From: Chrysomallon squamiferum
Taxonomy: Eukaryota; Mollusca; Gastropoda; Neomphalida; Peltospiridae
Direction: 5' to 3'
Length of the DNA stretch: 64,000 nt
NCBI GenBank assembly: GCA_012295275.1
Contig: CM022671.1
Location: 5,015,565 to 5,079,564, forward strand
Below the pieces are notes generated by a model. That model had not been told where the DNA came from and ran no database searches. It saw only the letters and a program-made list of their open reading frames with translations. The position numbers and the translations under genes are program-made. Each line of letters opens with the position of its first letter. Position 1 is the first letter of the stretch. Shown in pieces: positions 48,349-61,990 of the stretch.

Positions 48349-51035
48349 ATGACTGCTAGTTTCGAGAATAGAGTATCTCATCAGCTTGAAATTTATTCAA
48401 CCAAAGATATATATATTAAACATTCACCTCGATGCATGAAAATGGCTGCTTCCGCCGACGTTGTTTTACCAACTTTAAAATCCTTGCCAAATTTTCGGGT
48501 TTTGTGTGCCAAATATCAGAATTGTTGCAGTTCTTACAAAGGAATGATTTATAGATCATCAAGACCTGATTTTATAAATGAAAATGATGCTATGATTTTA
48601 AAGCGTATTGGTATAAACAGCATTGTAGATTTACGATCTCGAAAAGAATATTCTCTAGCAGACGGCAAGAAGCTGTTGGATCGAGATTTTCAACTATGTC
48701 AGGTGAAACCACCACATCAACGAAACTACAAGCCGTTAGAAAGTGTCAGATATAAGGTGCTTGATACAGAAAGAACCAATTACAGTCAAAACAACCATTC
48801 AGTTTGTGAATGCAGCGGAAATGGACAGTCGCCGATACATCCCGACAAAATTACGAAAATGGATGTGAAACCGAATGTCTTTGGGTGTGATGCTGATGAC
48901 AGTGATTCGACATCTAAATTTTGTCAACATTCCAATACTTTACCAGTATTTAAATCACACTATCTTGTAAATTTCTTTTCAGGACGATATGTATGGACAG
49001 TATTTAATAGGGCACCCTGGTACATGAAGCTTATCTCATTGTTATTTCTGTTACTGGATGTGATTTTGAACACTGGGTACAAATATTTTATAAGATTCTT
49101 TGCTCATCATTATTTGAATTCTGCTGGAATAATAGGACAGTACAAAGACATGATCAATCTCAGCCAGAGAAGCATTTGTGCAGGTATTTGAATTTATATT
49201 TTATTTTTTTAATTTAGTTCAGTTGTAATTATTTAATGTGATTTATTCAAATATGAGATAGCGAGATCGATTACATAGTTGATCCCTTAGTTAAAAAAAA
49301 CAAAAAGAAATGGCCATTAAGTTAATGATTAACTAATGTCAGTATGGATAAAACAGATGGAGATAAAATAAATGCCATAAACTTGGATTTCCAGATTTAG
49401 GACTATTTAATTATTACTATTATTATATATTTTTTATCATAATTTATAATTTCATATCATCATCATTATTGTATTTATCATTATGATTATTATTATTTCA
49501 GCACTGAAGTTACTTACAGATCCTGTAAACAGTCCAGCCATTCTCAACTGTGCTCATGGCAAAGATCGGACAGGTATTGTGTCTGCACTTGTGTTACACT
49601 GTCTGGGAAAATCCAAAGAATTCATTGCTAAAGATTATGCCAAGTCTGGAGTAAGTACACAAAAGTTAATCAATCAGTTGACTGAACCCCCGTCCACTAA
49701 GTAATTATCTGTATTTGGAATATACTCCATATGATCTGAAAACTGTATCACAGATAAGTTAGAAAGGCAGAATAATCTAGTCATATGATTTCCTAAATTA
49801 GCTCTGGTTTGGAGGCAATACTGAATTGCATTTTAGTACAAATCACTCTTGAGACTGATATCTTAATTAAGATGCTGTCAGTGCTGGTAGCAGATGATTT
49901 TATTAACACATTTTATTCTTGAAACATTATTTAAGTTTGAAGTATTCATGTCTAGGAATATTTTAACATTTTCACAGGATAAGCTAGGTCAACACCCTGT
50001 ACCAATCCTAATTTTCTCATTGTGGATAGTATAAATTGTTAATAATAGTTTACATCAATTTATGATTCAATCTGCTTGACACTCTCTTGTGTCCTGCAGA
50101 TATAATGAGAATCCCTTATCTCTTTCCTTCCTCAATTCTTTTTTGCTTTGCCAGAGAGCATTGTCTGTTGCAGATGTGCTTCACAACAGTTTGCTCTAAT
50201 TAGCACATTAATTTTTTTTTCTGTCTGTCTGTCTCTTACACCAGTGATTCTTTCTAAATTAAAGTAATTCCTGTTAAATATATAATTTATTATTTTCTTC
50301 ACTCTGTTAGGTGGGTTTAGAATCCATTCAAGACCGGGTACGTGATGATGTTGTTGTTCGTTATGACATGGATGAAGAATTTGCATTGGCCAAGGAAGAA
50401 ACTATGTTACAGTTACTTCAGTACATAGAAGAGAGGTTAGTTTATCTAATTATTATGAAAACTGGTCAGTTTTAATATCAAGTAACTGAAAAATGGGCTA
50501 AATTTGTTCCATAGGATACACACAGAGAAATCCTAATGAAGTTGCTTTATTATGGTAAGTACATCAAACTACATATATATTTTTTATTTTCAGACTGTGT
50601 TATGTTTTTATAATCTAATTGAAAAAGCAAAAACAAGAGGGGGAAATAAAAGAAAGAAAACCTTTTTTAACTATTTTAGAAAGAACTAATTTGAAAAAAA
50701 ATAATTTGTTTTTGTTTAAGAATTAATAAATGAAATGAAACATTAGAGAAAAATAATAATAAAAGTTACTCATTTACAAGACAAATTACAATGATTTTAT
50801 TTTTTATTAACTTTAAATCAAAACCTGCTATGTGTATAGCTTGTTTATTTCTTTACATATAAATAAACTATATTTTTCTTTTTTTTTAAATTTGTAATGC
50901 TGAAAGATGTCAGTTGATTTATATGTACCTGATTTTATTTTCAGTTATGGATCCATTGATAATTATATGGAATATATTGGATTCAGCCAAAGTGAACAAG
51001 AAAGATTTCGTAAATTTGTTGGAGCAGATATTTAA
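48349..51035 (+). CDS. Y_phosphatase3-like Cys phosphatase with long insertion, 4 exons
   Basis: Coding exons: 48349-49183, 49502-49650, 50311-50435, 50945-51035; 1200 nt, 399 aa, frame kept. The N-terminal half has YRSSRPDF (68-75) and GINSIVDLRSRKEY (88-101). The P-loop NCAHGKDRTG (294-303) fits CX5R with Cys295 and Arg301. The C-terminus has YGSIDNYMEYIGFS. These are the marks of the bacterial-type tyrosine/lipid phosphatase family (LipA-like, Y_phosphatase3). Between the LRSRKEY and P-loop segments lie about 160 extra residues: a polar, Cys- and Asp-containing stretch (about 140-200) and a hydrophobic segment (about 224-250, LISLLFLLLDVIL) that could touch membrane. The base before the P-loop Cys is Asn, not the usual His. 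A shorter start at Met30 or Met32 is possible. Substrate (protein or phosphoinositide) cannot be told. Confidence 0.85.
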
Positions 51036-54000
51036 GAAGATAATATGATTTTATCTGGATTTAGAAATTCCTTTTTATTACAAGAATTGCCACTAGAATG
51101 TTTGTTAATTTTTATTTGTTTTATTTTGTACTCATTGTTTATTTATTTATTTTTTTATGAAATACATTATTTTTATATTTTTTTAAGACTTCATATAAGA
51201 TTTAAAAAAAAAATATATCTATATGTATATGTGATTTCAAATATAAAAGTATAGTCATTTGATAGGGCGTTTTACAATTTTTTCATTCCTTATATTTTTA
51301 TAATTACTTGTCAGTCAGATAAGTATCATAATCAAAAGTAAGTATTAATTTGCACATTATTTGAGGTATTATAAATTGTTATTTTATACTCTGAAGTAGT
51401 ATTTACCTTAGTAAATGAAATGTATTGAATATAACATTTAGAAAGCTGGATCAAATATATTACAATACGGTTGATCAGTTGGCACATTAAAGCATTTTTT
51501 CAATGAGGACTGGTCCAGTTTTCCTTAATAATAGAATCTAAATACAGTATGTGTACAAGTTACACTATTTTACATTATCATCTAACCAGCTAGCACAGGT
51601 AAATATATTAAGAGTATTTATAAATAAATCTATTAAATTTTGTTTTATATATAAATATAGAATTGTTTAAATCAAAAATACATTTTACTTACTCCAAGTA
51701 TCAAATTCATTTTGTTTCATCTTTTAAGTCAAATAAATATTAAATATCGAGGTTAATCTTGATCAAAGATATATTAGATGGAGTACATGATAAAACTGCA
51801 GCTGAATTGGTTTTATGACATTTTTGCAAATAATTGAATGTGACTGATTTGATTATTTAATATATTATTTGATATTGCATATCAGACAGACTACTGAACA
51901 AAGAATTTAAAAAAAAGAGCAACGATCAAAATATGTTATTTTTTCTGTTTATTTTCACAAAGCATATTACATTTCCAGTTATTCAGAAGAATGTTTTTAT
52001 TTATATTTATTATCCTTCAAATGAGGGATAAAAAAAAGAAGAGAAAAAAAGATTTCATCTTCTAGTCAGACACATAAATGTATATAAAACTTGTGTTTAT
52101 CATTATTATTATTATTTTTTATTTTTTTATTTTGTAAGGATTTCTTTTAGTTGAAAATACCACTTTGAATTTTTTATTTTTTTTATTTTTTATTTTTAAC
52201 TTAATAGTTATAAAATTAATTAATATTACAAATTTTATTTTAGATTTACAAATTCCTTAACTCACTTGAGCAGATAGATTTAATTGTTTATTATAAATTC
52301 TGTATATTCATTGTCTTGACAAAGTTTGTGTGTGTATGTGTCACTAATATAATGACAATTCTGTTTTGATGTTACTCACTTTGTGGTTCAGAATAAGCTA
52401 TTTCTGAATTACTTTATATGTATATACTTAATTGTTAATGTTTATTAGAACAGTACTATAATGGTAGACATTTTCAAAATTATCGTACATTTTGTCAAAT
52501 CAGATCTGCTCTGAATTTGTAATTTTATATATTATGACTTGATAATCAGGAGATTTAGATTTGGAACAAAGTATTTTAATGATCATCATTAATATTTACA
52601 AAATATACTATATTTAGGTAAAAATATTAATTTTAATTTGTTTTTTCTGAATGAATATCATGTAGCATATTTTAGAATATATATTTTTTAAAATCATGTT
52701 TATTTGTTTTCAGTTAAATGACTTGTTATTGTCTGTTGTATTATTGTGTTAAATTCCAGAATTTTTGTGATCAAGCATTTTAAGTTTTATATAAAATGTA
52801 TATGTATTTTTTACAGTTACTCATATTATGATACTGTAAATTTTGATACCTCATTGTTATATTAATTTAAAACAGTACAGGGTTTGCTGAAAGTCATGTG
52901 CAATTTGTAAACATACTGTGTATAAAAAAAGAAAAAAGAAAGAATTGATATATCTCTTTTTGGGTTAAAGAATAAAGTCTTCAGTATTTATCAAATTTCA
53001 ATGAAAAAACAGTCAAGAGTCTTTCTTTATTCTCATACAATAAATCTTTTCATATTGTACATGATTTTGTGGACACCTTATTTAATAATGTTTTTAAGGT
53101 TCCATTAATCTCCATTTCAAAACAAAGTAATTAGCCATTTTTGAAAAAGAATGTTGCAGGTAAAAAATCAGTTATAGTGTATATTAGTTCTTTACAGTTC
53201 TTTATAATTTATCATATTTTTTTTTTTTTTATATGATTTACAGTATTACAAATAAGTTGGTATAAAAATGATTGCCGGTGAAGATATAAGCCAAAATTAT
53301 CACTCTAAAAAAATTGACAGTAAACTGTTAAAATGGAAACTGTCATAGTCAGAACAGTTTGAGGTTGCTTCCATGACAGCAGGCTTTGAACATGATCAGA
53401 GAAACATTTGATATTCTTTAAGGTCATGTATCTTCATAACATCTGTTGTGAACAAACTAGTCTGAAGGAAATTTTTTTTTTTTAGCATTTTTTTTTTATG
53501 TTACATTAATGACAAAATTACTGTTAATGAAATGTCACATTTGTATTTTATAGTATGCTTAAGTATAAATGTATAAATAAAGCAGTACGTGTTATAAAAA
53601 GAGCTGTTTTGTGAAAACTAAAATATAATTCCACTTTTTTTTTTAAATATATATTTTTTCCATTTATAAATAAAATTTCTATTTGTTAGTCACACTGACT
53701 CTCTGCTTGATATGCATTGCAGACACGTTTAGCTGTTGATTTTTATATGGTGATTTAAAGTTAAAATAGTCAGTTCATATTATATTTGGCTTTGAAATAT
53801 GTCTATATCTTATAGCTCTTCCAATCTATACTAGTATCTCACCAAGGAGATAACTGGCTGTTTCATCCACTAAACAGAGTATAATTATTTTTATATAAAA
53901 GGACACTGAACTCTTCTGATTTTATTTAAGTAAAAATTATTCTTAAAGCATTAGGTGTAGCTTTTGGATCTGTTGTACATAGTTCTGAACAAAAATGTTA

Positions 54001-55391
54001 GTTTACTTAAACATTAAAAAGAAATTTTCTTTTACTTTGTATGTAAATCAGTTAACTATGACTGTATTTGATAAAATTAAAATATTTCAATTAATATATA
54101 TAACAAAATTATTCTAAATTTTGTTTGTTTATTTTATGTTTTTCAACTCCTTTCTGACATTTCACATCTCTGCAATATAAAATACAAAACAGTTTTGGGA
54201 AGTCATAAAAAAATTAAAAATCCCAGGATCAATATATGAGAAATCATAGAAACAACCTTCATTTATCATTGAAAGCACTGCCCAGTAATAATTTATCAAC
54301 AGGTATCTTAATGTAAAAAATGTTATTCGTCACTAAAGTTTGTCAATGGATTGCAGAATTGGATTTTCTTTCTCATATATCACTGTTATCTTTAAAAAGA
54401 AATGTGTTGAGATGCTATTAAACATTTATTCATTCTCTAATATTTAACATTGTGTTCATTTAACATTTTTTGTAAAGTTATTGTTGGTTAATGGAATAGA
54501 TGACTCTGTTATCAACACCATTGAACCTCCTCAGAAAACCCCAAAACAAAGACAAAAATAAGAAACAACTACAAAAACAACAAAAAATCTCCTAAAAAAG
54601 GAAAAAAACATAAACAGAAAGTGTCACTAAACAAAAATCTGTAAAAACGAAATGCTGTAGTAAAAGTGTGAAGTATTTTCTATTTGTTTTGTTGTTTAAT
54701 AAACATTGTATGTTTACACATTGCTACATCCATTTATAGTTACAGAAAAGTGCTGGCATAAAATGTTTATTTTTGTTTTGTTACATTTTTTTCTAATGGA
54801 TTTTGTTAACTATTTTGTTGGACACTTTATTCTTTTACAAATCATGAATATTGTTATTGCTATTGTATTTTGTTTTATTTCATTATAAATGTATTAATAT
54901 TGTCGTTATAATTGTTTTTGTCTTATTTTTACTTAAACTTGGTTTGTTCAGTAAAGAATGTGTGAGTTAAAGAGGTAGAATTTATTTTTAATCATTCAGC
55001 TTTAAAACATTTGTCTTTATCACTTGTAAAATGTTTGAATTTTCAAAAGTTAGTAAGTCACTTCCACCTGAAGTCGTAACTCCAGTATTTCAGTAATAAA
55101 AAGGACAAAATTTGAAATATTGCAGAAAGATTCTTTCTTATAAAAACAACTGAAGTTCAAGGGGGAAAATCCTGAAAACATTCATTACTAAGTGAAATTT
55201 TCTGTCTCAAAATCTCTAATATGGAAATAAACTGCATAAAAGAATTTAAAAAAAAAAGGTTTCAACCTTACGGAACTTTCTGGCTACACCAGCAATTGAA
55301 AGGTGTTCTGTCTAGGCTCTTTTGTAATGTATGTTTTAAAATTTATACTTACCTGCAATGAAAAGGAAGATTACATTTTGTATATACTAGT

Positions 55392-55510
55392 GATGGGCAG
55401 TAGCATCAAAAAATTAATGTGTTTCAGGATCAATTCCCATCAGTGAATACAATGGGGAATATACCATTGCAGACAGTCCCACATGAATGAATATTTTATA
55501 GTTGATTAGC
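55392..55510 (+). mobile_element. Decayed tRNA-derived SINE relic, mollusc-type (tentative)
   Basis: AGGATCAATTCCCATCAGTG resembles the box B region GGATCGATCCCCGTCGGTG of a SINE that I remember as common in molluscs; the four differences over 19 positions are all transitions. The following AATGGGGAATATACC and CAGACAGTCCCACATGAATG also line up with that family's next segment at roughly 65 percent. A box-A-like TAGTGATGGGCAGTAGC lies upstream. The comparison is from memory. Confidence 0.4.
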
Positions 55511-57340
55511 CCTTAATGTTGTGATAGTACCCTTCCCTTCTAACATAATAAAGGAATATTAGACACCATTTAACAATTTTAAAATTGCTATACATTAAAT
55601 ATATTCTAGCTGACAACTGCATTTCAGTTAGTCAGAAGCAACAAAGTAAGTAATAATCCTATTATTGGTAGTACAAGTATTAAAAACTGAATTAAAATAT
55701 AAACAATAGTTTAAAAAATTAAAACAACTAAATATGATATGCTAAAACCTATAAGCCTTCCCAGTCAAACAAACAACAACAAAGGTGGTATATAAAAATA
55801 TTAGTTACTTTTATTTAATACTAATATGAATTTAAAAAAACAAACAAAAAGAAAACAACACACTGTACTGTGCATTAACAATTTCACCTACAGTTTAAAT
55901 CAACAAGTTGGTATTCTAATAAGCTCACCAGTAATTCAAAACTGTTTCCATAATCTATTACATGATAATGCCACACACATTACAAGCAGGTTTTAAAAAT
56001 TCATTTTAATTAGTATCCAGCAACCACATGTTTACATATTCTTATCTTTCCTGGTTACTGAAGTTCACATAATTACATACAGCATAATATTTTACCAGTC
56101 TTTTCCAAACTCTGTTCAATGATTTATATTTAAAAATAAATACAAATAATCTCAATTATAAACAACAATGATATGAATTTTCACATCTAACAAGATACAC
56201 ACATAATATATCCTTTTAATATATTAAATTAATTCATAAAGAGTAACTGCAGTTGCAGCAACAAAATCCATCTTTTAGCCTATTTCAGCAATACAATTAC
56301 ACATGATCCCAACTCAGTAACAGCCTTTAAAGAAAATATGATCTGTAAAGCATTCAATCATGTATATATATATACACACATACATTGTCACCTTTTACCA
56401 TTTTTCCATTAAAATTAGTATCATTAATAATGTACTTAAATACAAACACATCAACGACAATAAATATTCTGTAGATTATAAACTGGAACAAAATCTCAAC
56501 TTTCTGTATAGAGTTCATCACTTATTAATATACAAGTCTGGAATACTAATAAAATTGGATGAAAATTGGATTTGCAAGTACATTTATTCACAAAACAATA
56601 ATATTATGACCATCATTTTTACAGATATGTAAAACAAGAAAGCCAGTTTGCAAATGAGACTACATTAAAGTGAATAAATATATTTGTAATGTCAATTCTA
56701 GGTTTTTCTTTTAGAAAAATACAAAAAAGCAGAAAAAAAAAAAAAAGATAAATAAATATGTTAAAAAAAAATCTTATATTATACTTATACTGGATACCTA
56801 TACAGTACTACTTATACTGTTAATGTGATGCTCAGACATATAAATAAATATTTTTTTTTTTTTCATATTAAACAGTTTTAAAAAAAACATCTTAGGCCTT
56901 TTATATTATATACTTATACTGGATACCTATTATATTCTTTGCATTTTAGTAGATACTATATGTGCATCTTTTCAAACCTAGTTATCTATAAATGTCTGAT
57001 AAAACCAAAACAATATAATTTCTTTAAATTAATTATAAATTTCAGTAAAATTAAATAAAAACATTTAATATAAATACTAATATACAATTTATTTAAAAAT
57101 TGAAATTCCAATAATAAAATAAAAAAGAAAATAAATCTAATAAAAAATAAAACAGAAAATAAATCTAATAAAAAATAATAAAAAATAAAATAATAATAAT
57201 AAAAACAATTATCAGATTGTCACTCAAAAAACAATTTATTTAAATTAGTCTTAATTGAATACATCAACTTCAAAAATATTAACATCTTTGTTTCTCCAAT
57301 ATCTGATTAAAACAATATTACATAGCAAGTCCTTATTAAT

Positions 57341-57346
57341 TTTATT
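57341..57346 (-). terminator. Candidate polyadenylation signal of the ABCB10-like gene
   Basis: Reverse complement reads AATAAA, 185 bases after the stop codon (57531-57533). It is one of several such hexamers in AT-rich DNA. Confidence 0.35.
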
Positions 57347-57530
57347 TCTTCTGTATGCACCAATGTAAAACAAGAGCCAGTAGTTTATAAATGATCAACA
57401 ACACATTACAAACAGCTGACAATACATTACTAATAGTTCACAAAAAATCATCAGTACATTACAAACAAGTGCCAATCATAACAAATACATTACAAACAAT
57501 CACCAGGGAAAATTTTAGCCAATTACTGAT

Positions 57531-60500
57531 TCAGGTGCCATCTGAATCAGAATCTGCAGATTGGTGTGATTCTTTATTATCAGTTTTTTCTAGATTAATG
57601 TGGTCATTGCCAGACATCAACTGCCTCAGTACAAGACGTTTGTAAACTCCGTTCTTTGCCAGAAGTTCTTCATGAGTTCCCTGTTCAGCTATTGAGCCTT
57701 TGTCAATAACAATCACCTAGACAGAAACAGAAAACGAATTAATGTGTGAATTTTTCTAATAACTATTTACCAACAAAGTTTAAGCTTTTGAACCCAAGCA
57801 ATTAAAATTTTAACCAAAAAAATTTAAAATATTAATCTTTGATAGAAGTAGTCAATAGCTAAAAATTGTGAACCAATGAAAACATGACACACTGGAGATT
57901 CTGTTATAAAAAAAATGTACTGTGACCATTCATGTGCTACTTATAGGTCCAGTGACAGTCAAAATTGTGACCACTGCACTGGTCACTAAAGGTTTCCATT
58001 CAATCATTGATGACAATTATTAGAACAAAAACACTCTTCCAGTTGGCAGCATGGATCAATTAAAAACCCCATCCCATATACAGGAAAACATGTACTATAA
58101 CATTTGATAAAGCACTTAATTAGTTTATTTAAATTTATTAGATTATTACAGTAATAAAAATGTATAGCTCAATAAATTACTGTGTATAAAATAAATTATA
58201 CTGTGTAAAACAACTGTATAAAAAAAAAAAAAACTTTTATGTACTATTCCAAATAAAAATAAATGTAAAAACTGCACTAAAATCCAAAGTGGTTATTTCA
58301 GTTTTTATAAATCAAATTAGTTATTTAAATACCTGAGAAGCATTTCTGACAGTTGAAAGTCGATGAGCAATAACTATAACTGTACGACCTTTCATTGCAC
58401 GGTCTACTGCCTCCTGTACTAAATGTTCACTCTCTGCATCTAAAGCACTGGTTGCCTGGAAATAAACATTTTATTTTAGTACAATCAAAATAATTAATAG
58501 TTTTTTTTAATATTTCAAAACAATGAATTAAAGGATGGTACAATAAAAAATAAAATTAAAAAATGTATATTAAACTTGTATTTAAATATATATAAAAAAA
58601 AATGTTTGCAGTTTACCCAGCACAAAAATTGTGGGTACAGAAAACAATTCAAACAGGTATGATATGGTTTGATTTAGTTCAGTTTACCTAATTTTAAAGG
58701 GAATAGTTTATAAAATGACAATTCATGATTATAGTAAATATATTATATCAAGGACAATTACTGTTTATCAGATTTGAAACTTAAAACAGTAGACAACACA
58801 GGGAAAATTCAGATGGAATCATCATTTCTTAACAGCCACTAATTATTATAAACTTAAAACTTCAGATGACACAATCTTCAATTAACAAATATTTAAGACA
58901 TAAAATAGTTATTCTTTTAGAACATCACCATCTAGAAAGTGGAATATTAGGGCTGAAAGTAAGCTCATATGTTATGTTGAAACATCATGCCAATGGCACC
59001 AAAGGGTTAAAGAAAGTCACCTCATCAAGTAACAACAAGACAGGATCCATGATAAGTGCCCGGGCAATAGCAATTCTCTGTTTCTGACCTCCAGACAAAC
59101 GGACACCTCTTTCTCCAACCATTGTGTCATAGCCTTGTTCAAAACCCATAATAAAATCATCAGCATTTGCTTGTTTGGCTGCTTCTTTTACCTGTATTTA
59201 ATAATAATAATAATAATAAATATAATAATAATAATAATAATAATAATGAAATTAGTAATAGAAGTAGTAATAACATAATGAAATAAAATTAACAACAGCA
59301 ACACAAACACCACTAAATGTATCATCTATAAAAATAATATGTAGTGGTTGTGTTTCCAACAATAAAATAATACATGCTGAAATGATGTCATCTAACATGG
59401 CATCTCTCCTGTATGTAAAATGTAACAATCAAAACAGTCATCTGTTAATGTAAGTTCCATGAAACACAAGTTGATCTTGCCTCATTTTAGTATAATGTTT
59501 CTAATATACATCATTAATATGAATATAATCATGATATTGTTTTATCTGACATTCTGTCTCTCCAAAATACTAATATAACTGTATAAATGTTGATAATGAC
59601 TCATATAATTTTTGTTTTTCCCACATGCCAGTAATTTGACAACATAAATGCTGATACAGCTTTTTCTAAAACAGTGTCCCTTTCACAGTAATATGACTGT
59701 AATAAAATAAATGTTACCTCATCTAATGTAGCATCTCTTCCATATGCTATGTTGTCTTTGATGGAGCAGGCAAACAGTGTCGGTTCCTGGCTTACCATGG
59801 AAATTTTTCGACGAAACCATCTTGAATTGAGTTCTTTTACATCATGGCCAGCTTAAATATAAAATCACAAAATCATACTATTTTTCTTTTACAGAGATTA
59901 AAATACATTTTAAAATAAACATACAGTTTTTGGTATTCCTTTGTCAATTCTTTGTCAATTCACAGATTTCTTTTACTTTTTTGTTTTTCTGAATTAAACT
60001 AAATAAGGATGTCACCAAACGATAAACCAATCATGGATGTCAGAAACGTAATTAAGCAGAATTAATTAATCCATCATCTCTTTTAAAACTTCAGTTTATT
60101 TCCCAGAAAGAGAAATAAAACATATTTAGTTCAGAGACAGGATTATATGAATTACTTAATAATCGTCATTTTATAAAAATAGAATTTTCAAGCTGAATGT
60201 AAAATATTTCTACTAAAATAAAGATATTAACTTAGTTAATTCTGCTGTGTAATACCTAATAAAATGGTTCCTGAGTCTGGATCATAAAATCTTTCTATCA
60301 GATTGACAATTGTAGACTTCCCACCACCTGATGGACCCACTAGAGCCACCATTTGACCTGGTTTCACTGAAAAACTGACATTCTGAAAACAGATATAACA
60401 TTTGATAGATAGAAAGATGTCTCTCTCTCTCTCTCATTAAAGTTTATAACAATCGATCTTTTGAAAAATATTTTTATTTAGGATGTAAAAGAAAAAGTAA

Positions 60501-61958
60501 AAAATTATGTTATTGTTTTTGGTTAATTACTGGATATGTGAAAAATGATTAACTGAAATTATTGTTAAATTTAAAGCTGAGGTAATTAAACAGAAAATAT
60601 AATATATATATATTACATATGTTTTGTAAATGTTGCCAGCTATTTAAATCATTACTATAAAAATAACTCTACCAAGGAGATTCCAACAACAAAACCTATA
60701 CCAAATGGTACATGCATTGAAAAGTACGTACATAAAATTGAAGAGATAATTATGTAAAAGAAAAAAGTTTTAATTCAGGAATCACATTACAATGAAAGGC
60801 AAAAATACTTACTGTAAGAACTTGTCTTTCTGGTCTTGATGGGTATGTAAAACATACATTCTTAAACTCAACATCTGAAAAAGAAAAACAATATGTAAAT
60901 TTTGTTAAATAAACTCATCCATTTAAATTAAAACAAAAGCATTAAATAATAGTTGAACCAATAACAACAGTAGCAGCAATACCAGAGCAGTGGTAGTTGT
61001 CATACCAGTATCAGAAGAATATTTTATGGGAATTATAATAAAATAAATAATATCATAACATTTTACAACAAAGAGAAACAATTCTGAAAAGAGTTTTCAT
61101 TGCTAAGACAACGATATGCTATCCTGTTTAACATAATTTATGATAATTAGATGTGCCTGTCCTCTACTCACCTCCTGATAAATGTGGCAGAATGAGAGGT
61201 TTGTCACTCTCCTTCATCTCAGGCTTTCTGTCAAGCAGAGTAAAAATCCTCAGTGACGCACCGACAGCCTGAAACACAACTCTGAATAAGTATTTCTCTA
61301 CTTACATACATTTATCTTTTTTTTTTCTGTTGTTTATCACTGGCTATTATATTTATTTATATTATTTTCGTTCTTTTAGATATTTATTAAAATTGTGTGG
61401 CATTTTTGTTTGACTTAGTTTTAATTTAAAAAAAAATAAAAAAAATAAAAAATGTCTAACAATAATAATAAAAAATAAAAAAAAAAAAAAATAAAGAACT
61501 TGCTTGCAGCTATAAAAGAATAATTTATAAAATAAAAAAAATAAAAAACTTAAATCATGATGATTATTCTAACAAAAAACAATTACAGACAAAAAAAATA
61601 CATATAAAAATAAATAAGAAGATAATATATATTTATTCTTAAATATATATTTAAAATTTGGAAATGAAAATGAAAGTACCTGCATGAAATCTCCATACAC
61701 TGATGAAAGCATGCCAAATGCCACAGCAACCTGAAGTGTGTACAGCAAGAAAGCTGAAAAATACAAATTAATTAAAACTAACATATTATGTTACAGTTTT
61801 ATGTTCATAATTCAAAATGTTTACATCAACAAACCAAATTAGGATGTATTTACAAAAATGCAAGCCAAGACAAATTATGTGTACTAACACACCAACAGAG
61901 GATGTATGTACAAAGGTACTCAATGATAGATTATAATGTAATAACAAACCAAATTAGG

Positions 61959-61990
<32 letters not shown>

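Larger units (their letters stand above)
51036..57530. other. Convergent intergenic region between phosphatase and ABCB10-like gene
   Basis: AT-rich; no gene found. The left part is phosphatase 3' UTR; AATAAA candidates lie at 52971-52976 and 53576-53581. A SINE-like relic lies at 55392-55510. On the minus strand an AATAAA at 57341-57346 fits the ABCB10-like 3' end. Short open frames near 54706-54888 and 56360-56632 have no recognisable content. Confidence 0.65.

Noticed and set aside
55259-55315. Frame reading LRNFLATPAIERCSV, reminiscent of the hAT transposase C-terminus
   Set aside because: Only about 15 residues, no terminal repeats or target duplication nearby; too short to call.
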